Positions 59,918 to 64,000 of a stretch of DNA of 64,000 nt are shown in pieces; the first letter of the stretch is position 1; each line of letters opens with the position of its first letter. The position numbers and the translations under genes are program-made. The notes under the pieces are model-generated. The model was not told the origin of the DNA and ran no database searches. It was given only the letters and a program-made list of their open reading frames with translations. The stretch lies in assembly GCA_014529385.2 (NCBI GenBank), contig CM043952.1:61210119-61274118 (forward strand), read 5' to 3'. Source of the stretch: Adiantum capillus-veneris. Its lineage: Eukaryota > Streptophyta > Polypodiopsida > Polypodiales > Pteridaceae.

Positions 59918-61640
59918 GTGAGAAAAGACAACTCACAATGTTGAAATTATAATATTTTTTCTGTTTAGTATGCACATGAAAGGCAGTTTCATTGCAAGGC
60001 AGCAATGATTCTAATTTAGGCATGAAGTTATGAACTCTTGTTTCTTGCTTAGGCTACATGTGGGCCAGCACTAAACTAGAGAAGTGAAAGCTGGTGGGTA
60101 TGTTATCACTTCTTGGTTTACATATCTATGATAGTGGCAAAAAGAGCTGTCAAGACATCATGTGCACTTCAGACAAAAATTCAAAAATTTGACGTTGCAA
60201 TGTATGATTTTTTTACCATGGAATAGGAAAAGGGGATCCTTCAAAGCTGAGATTGGTGAGGGTAGGAAACAGTTTCAGAATTTTGTGGAGCTGGTTTTGG
60301 TATATTTGGCTGACTTGAAATGAGTTGATCATGAAAGAATCTAGGTTTTGGGCTTTAAAAGGAGTGATTAGGAGAGAAATAAAAGGGAAAAGCTAATTTT
60401 CTTTTTGAGATGGTCATTGCATATCATTGTCTACGACATATCATGTACATCCTGTGTTGTACGTTGAGTATCTATCCTATTCTTTTTTTCAACACCATTA
60501 CGCAATGCAGTGTGAAGTGCTATATTTCTTCATCAGCAGGCTTCTTTGTTCACCCCCCTTCCTTGTTAGCAGCTTTTTGGTAGATAGGAGAGGTGCAGGG
60601 TTTAGCGGTCTTGTTTTTGCAGGTAGGGTTCTGCTAAGACAGGTCATTGGTTTTCAGAGGGCATGGGAGGGCCTCTGTCATCCGCCAGCTCATCAAATCG
60701 TGTACTTATATTTCTATAAACTTATCCCAGATTCCGGTGGTTCAGGCGTCGGTGTTAAATTTTTGGCAGACACTCTTCATGATTCAGTGATACTTGCTGC
60801 GTACTTTGCAATGTGGATTGGACAGGCTTTCTAGTAGGCAACAAAGATATTGTAGCAGCTAAAAAGCCCCTGATAGATTCAGGGAGCCCAGAGTACAAAA
60901 GACTTGCAACCTGCAAAAAATCTCCATCCGTCGAAGCATAAGGTGCAGAAAAGCCCACCCTTAAATGTGTGAGTTACTAAAATTCAAACCATCCACCACA
61001 CAAGGGAAAGAACAGACCACCAATTTAATAAAAAATCGAAAAACCTGGAAGAGAAGAACATAAGCACGGGCCCTTGCACAAAGCAACCAGACAGCACAAC
61101 ATCAGAAGACATAACTATCAAGTGCACATGGGTTCGATGTGTCATGTGGACATGCTACTACAACGCAGAGCCAATCGTGTAGACTAGGTAAGTAAGCCCA
61201 AGGGGAGTGTGGGCTGGAACTATTTTTGAGGCTATTTGTAGGACTTGCATGTTGGGATGGTTCTGTTGGTGCTAAGCCGGGCTAGATACTGTTAGGCCGT
61301 CACCGAGTCCATCCTGCACACATGACTTGACACAAGCCATTCTAACACATAACTGAGCTTAGAGAGCGGGCATCAGGCTCACCTCCTAGCCATAGAGCCA
61401 ATGGCTCACCCCTGAGCCTACAGCCAACGGGCTAGCCTCTACCACAATGGCTGGTCTCCCATACCACCAAACCCCACACCGATACGGATGTGCAGGTAGA
61501 GCTGCCGAGGGCCTAGAGTCCAAGTGTTGTGATCACACAAGATGTCCCACAAATGAGACTGCAATCCTAATTTTAGGACTCACTTAAGGAGTGGCCTCGG
61601 CCGGACATAGCTCAGGTGCCCATTCTGATGTCTGGGAACA
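59918..61640. other. Intron 2 of RBP47-like gene or flanking DNA
   Basis: No third-RRM exon is visible. The open frame at 60427-60834 has no recognisable motif. 61,138 onward (TGTCATGTGGACATGC) is LTR-like in style but unmatched elsewhere in the window. Confidence 0.5.
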
Positions 61641-64000
61641 AAACACTTCCCCCCCTTAATTTTCACGTCCTCAACAATGTCCTCGGTTATAAAACCGGGG
61701 AAATGATTCTTCACCGGTCTTGACTCTTAACAGCTCGATGCTTCCACTTGATCAAATATTTTGAGTAAGAAGGCTTTTGAGACCGTCTGACCCTTGGTCC
61801 AAAGAGTGATGCTGCATATCGTAGTGAAAACCGTGTCCCACTGGTAGAAGTCTAACTGGTGACCTACATCTAGGATCTTTGTAGAGTGCCCGGTCTATAT
61901 CCTGAGGAAGTAAGCGTGAATACCGGATCTATCGGTAAGCCTTGAAAAAAGGTGTGGCCCCGGAATTGCAAAAGCCATGAAACTCCCCTCAGGTCACGAA
62001 CCCATCATGTATGTGCACAAAGTGCCATCCACACTGGCTGTGTTTATGGACAAACCCAGAAACAGTGCCTCAAAGACCGAGGTTCTAAAGTGCACATCGG
62101 ATCATGACTAGTGATTGTAACGCAATTGCCAACAGGCAATCTTGCGTGCGCTATCATGCACGTGAAATAACATATCCTACAGCAGATCCTGAGGGTCCAG
62201 ATGCGTGATTAAAATTGTCTTTGGAAAGTAGGGAGGATGCGTTGATCTTGCCATACCCTTGACTGGCGTGGACGGTGAGGTGGGGGTGGGGTCCACAATC
62301 GAAGCCTCCTCCCAATGGATACAATGTACTCAAAAAAGGAAAGAGGGTCTCAGTCATTGTGCAAAGAAGGCCACTGCCACTCACCAGGATACCAATCCAA
62401 CCGAACAAGGGGCTTTTCCTGCCAAATCCACAATCTCCAATGTGGTGCCTCTTGAAGAGTGAAAACAGGGTCAATACATGATCTCCTTTCGAAATAGCCT
62501 ACCACTCTAACAGGCTACCAATTAGCACTCAGTTGCTGATTAGGTGGTACCTCACTCTGGAACTTCTAGTCTGATGTGACGCCTATGATGGCTAGGCTCT
62601 TTTGGTAATCCGCAACAAAATTGCTCCATCTGCTCATGAAAGTGATCACTCGAAAAGAGGCTATTGGCAAAAAGGTATCCCAAAACCGTTTACAATAAGT
62701 AGCCAAGGTATGGTCTTTCGTCATCCTCAGATGGTTCCAAGCTGAAATGACGTCTTGTTCATACTCCTTGGTCAACCATGCTGAAGTGAACAGTCTTGAA
62801 CTTTACCCACGTTTTCAGAGCATTCTTATGCAATAGCGGCTTCCTTGAACTCTTTGGTCTTCTTTTTCTTATTTTCCAAATAGTCATACTGAGTCGGTCT
62901 CATAAGGCGGTTCTTCTTCTTACCATAGATGGTACCGAAGGGGGTGAACTCTCTAATGATGAAGACAAAAAGAACTTTGAGTGAACATGCTTCTTGGATT
63001 CAGTGAACGCCTCGAAAGTCGAATTCTGGCCTAAGTAGCCCGGATAGTCCTCTAACTTGCTTTTCTTCTGAGAGTGCTTTTTGGCTTTTATCATCTAACC
63101 GACTTTCTACTTGAGCGTTTCAAACTCTTCTTGTGAGTACAATTTCTGCTTTTGTGCACCCGGCTTTGCTTTGGTCTTCATGGTGATCTTGAGAGGTGAG
63201 TGGACGACATCTCGTCATCAAGAGTGAAGCTCATCAAGCGGGTGATTCTTCAAATACTTCATGTAGTTTAGGTCCCTGAAGTACTTGATGATTCGATTGG
63301 CACAGTGTCAACGTGGAGTTGACGTCGGTACTGTGTCTTGTCAAGATCCCCTACCGAAAACTTGCCATGGTCTTCTCCCTTTTCCTTGGAAGAAGGCTTG
63401 CTCCCGTTGGAATCTCCGTCAGTTCTCTCCGTTCCCTCGCCAAAATAGGAGATTTCTCGGAGTGAGGTTGTTGGTGGAACACCATCCTCTCTCTCGGATT
63501 CACTGCTAGAACCCATGTGGTGCTGCAGATAAAGGATCGGATCCTTTGCAGAAGAAGAATCGTATGGAAGCTGATACCACTATAACATGTTTGGACACCC
63601 AAGAAAGAAATCAATAGCAACATACAAGAGAAACTACAACAATTGAACTTGAAAAGAGATGAGAGAGAGAGAAGAGGAGGTCAACACGAAGCGGTAGAGG
63701 TTCGCTTCCAGATGCACTGGCCCCAGAGGTTGGCGCCCCTTTTATCATTTCTTTCTTGATTAATCATAAAGTGTACAACTACTGAGGGTCTCCTTCCTCG
63801 CGATGCTCCCAAATTAATATGCGGAAGGACCCCTAGCCTCATATTTAAATGTTCAAAGGGGCCCTAAACTGGGCGTCCCCCAACAATGGCCTGCGAAAAG
63901 CTCATGCCAAATCCTTCCAGAGCTGGCCGTAAGGACAGCCACATGGCAGCCCGTAAATCGTGGCGCGATTTGTAGAAGCAGCCGCCAGACTTTGGTTTTT
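61641..64000 (-). mobile_element. Gypsy remains related to element B, running off the window
   Basis: Read on the minus strand, LTR-like sequence enters from the right edge to 63581. The PBS TGGTATCAGCTTCC follows from 63579. Gag starts at 63516 (MGSSSESERE), with blocks EDYPGYLGQNSTF (about 63,045) and YEQDVISAWNHLRMTK (about 62,765-62,715). These match B's DFPGYLGRQSTF and YERDIRAAWNHLRMTK. At 61,780-61,650 a YLIKWKH block and a polypurine tract AAATTAAGGGGGGG look like the 3' end of a chromodomain-type element. The two halves may be one badly deleted element, but no left LTR matching the right one was found. Frames are heavily broken. Confidence 0.7.

Noticed and set aside
60427-60834. 135-codon frame after RBP47 exon 2 as a possible third exon
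   Set aside because: Its product lacks the third-RRM motifs (IFVGGLD, GCGFVQF) and has no suitable splice borders.

Overview
The window is nuclear DNA from a plant with a large, repeat-rich genome. Evidence: plant-type split genes with GT-AG introns (an RS31-type SR splicing factor and an RBP47-like protein), a PPR gene relic, Ty1/copia and Ty3/gypsy LTR elements primed by tRNA-Met-like sites, MULE- and hAT-type MITEs, and very frequent (GA)n/(CT)n tracts. The species cannot be named from the sequence. No bacterial-type operons, CRISPR arrays, intact tRNA genes or rRNA genes are visible.

Layout. 1-6.8 kb: a ~0.9 kb direct repeat occurs twice (1-917 and 5.89-6.79 kb). Between the copies lie a decayed two-ORF retroelement with a Penelope-like reverse transcriptase (1.08-4.39 kb) and a putative promoter plus tiny first exon (5.28-5.42 kb). 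8.85-9.47 kb: PPR relic. 9.74-10.18 kb: a MULE-type MITE with a tRNA-like core, ending just upstream of the TATA box of the RS31-like gene (five coding exons, 10,437-13,107, apparently intact). 15.8-32.6 kb: an old ~11.2 kb gypsy element (E) whose 5' LTR is split by a younger 5.5 kb copia element (F). 32.6-38.6 kb: no genes seen. 38.6-59.9 kb: the first two coding exons of an RBP47-like gene, separated by a 20.5 kb intron. That intron holds a hAT-type MITE, a 4.3 kb gag-protease-only LTR element (C), a scrambled LTR remnant, and a second gag-protease-only element (A, 5.7 kb of its own). A's 5' LTR is in turn split by an inverted, internally deleted chromovirus (B). 61.6-64 kb: minus-strand gypsy remains related to B, running off the window.

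The only genes that look functional are the two RNA-binding protein genes, both of the nuclear mRNA-processing machinery. Everything else recognisable is transposon-derived, and every transposon reading frame examined carries stops, frameshifts, deletions or lost catalytic residues. Insertion order can be read from target-site duplications: B after A, F after E. No wholly new system is proven. The most unusual items are the Penelope-like RT, the two gag-protease-only LTR families, a gypsy element with a second retropepsin-like domain after integrase, and the tRNA-like fold inside a MITE.
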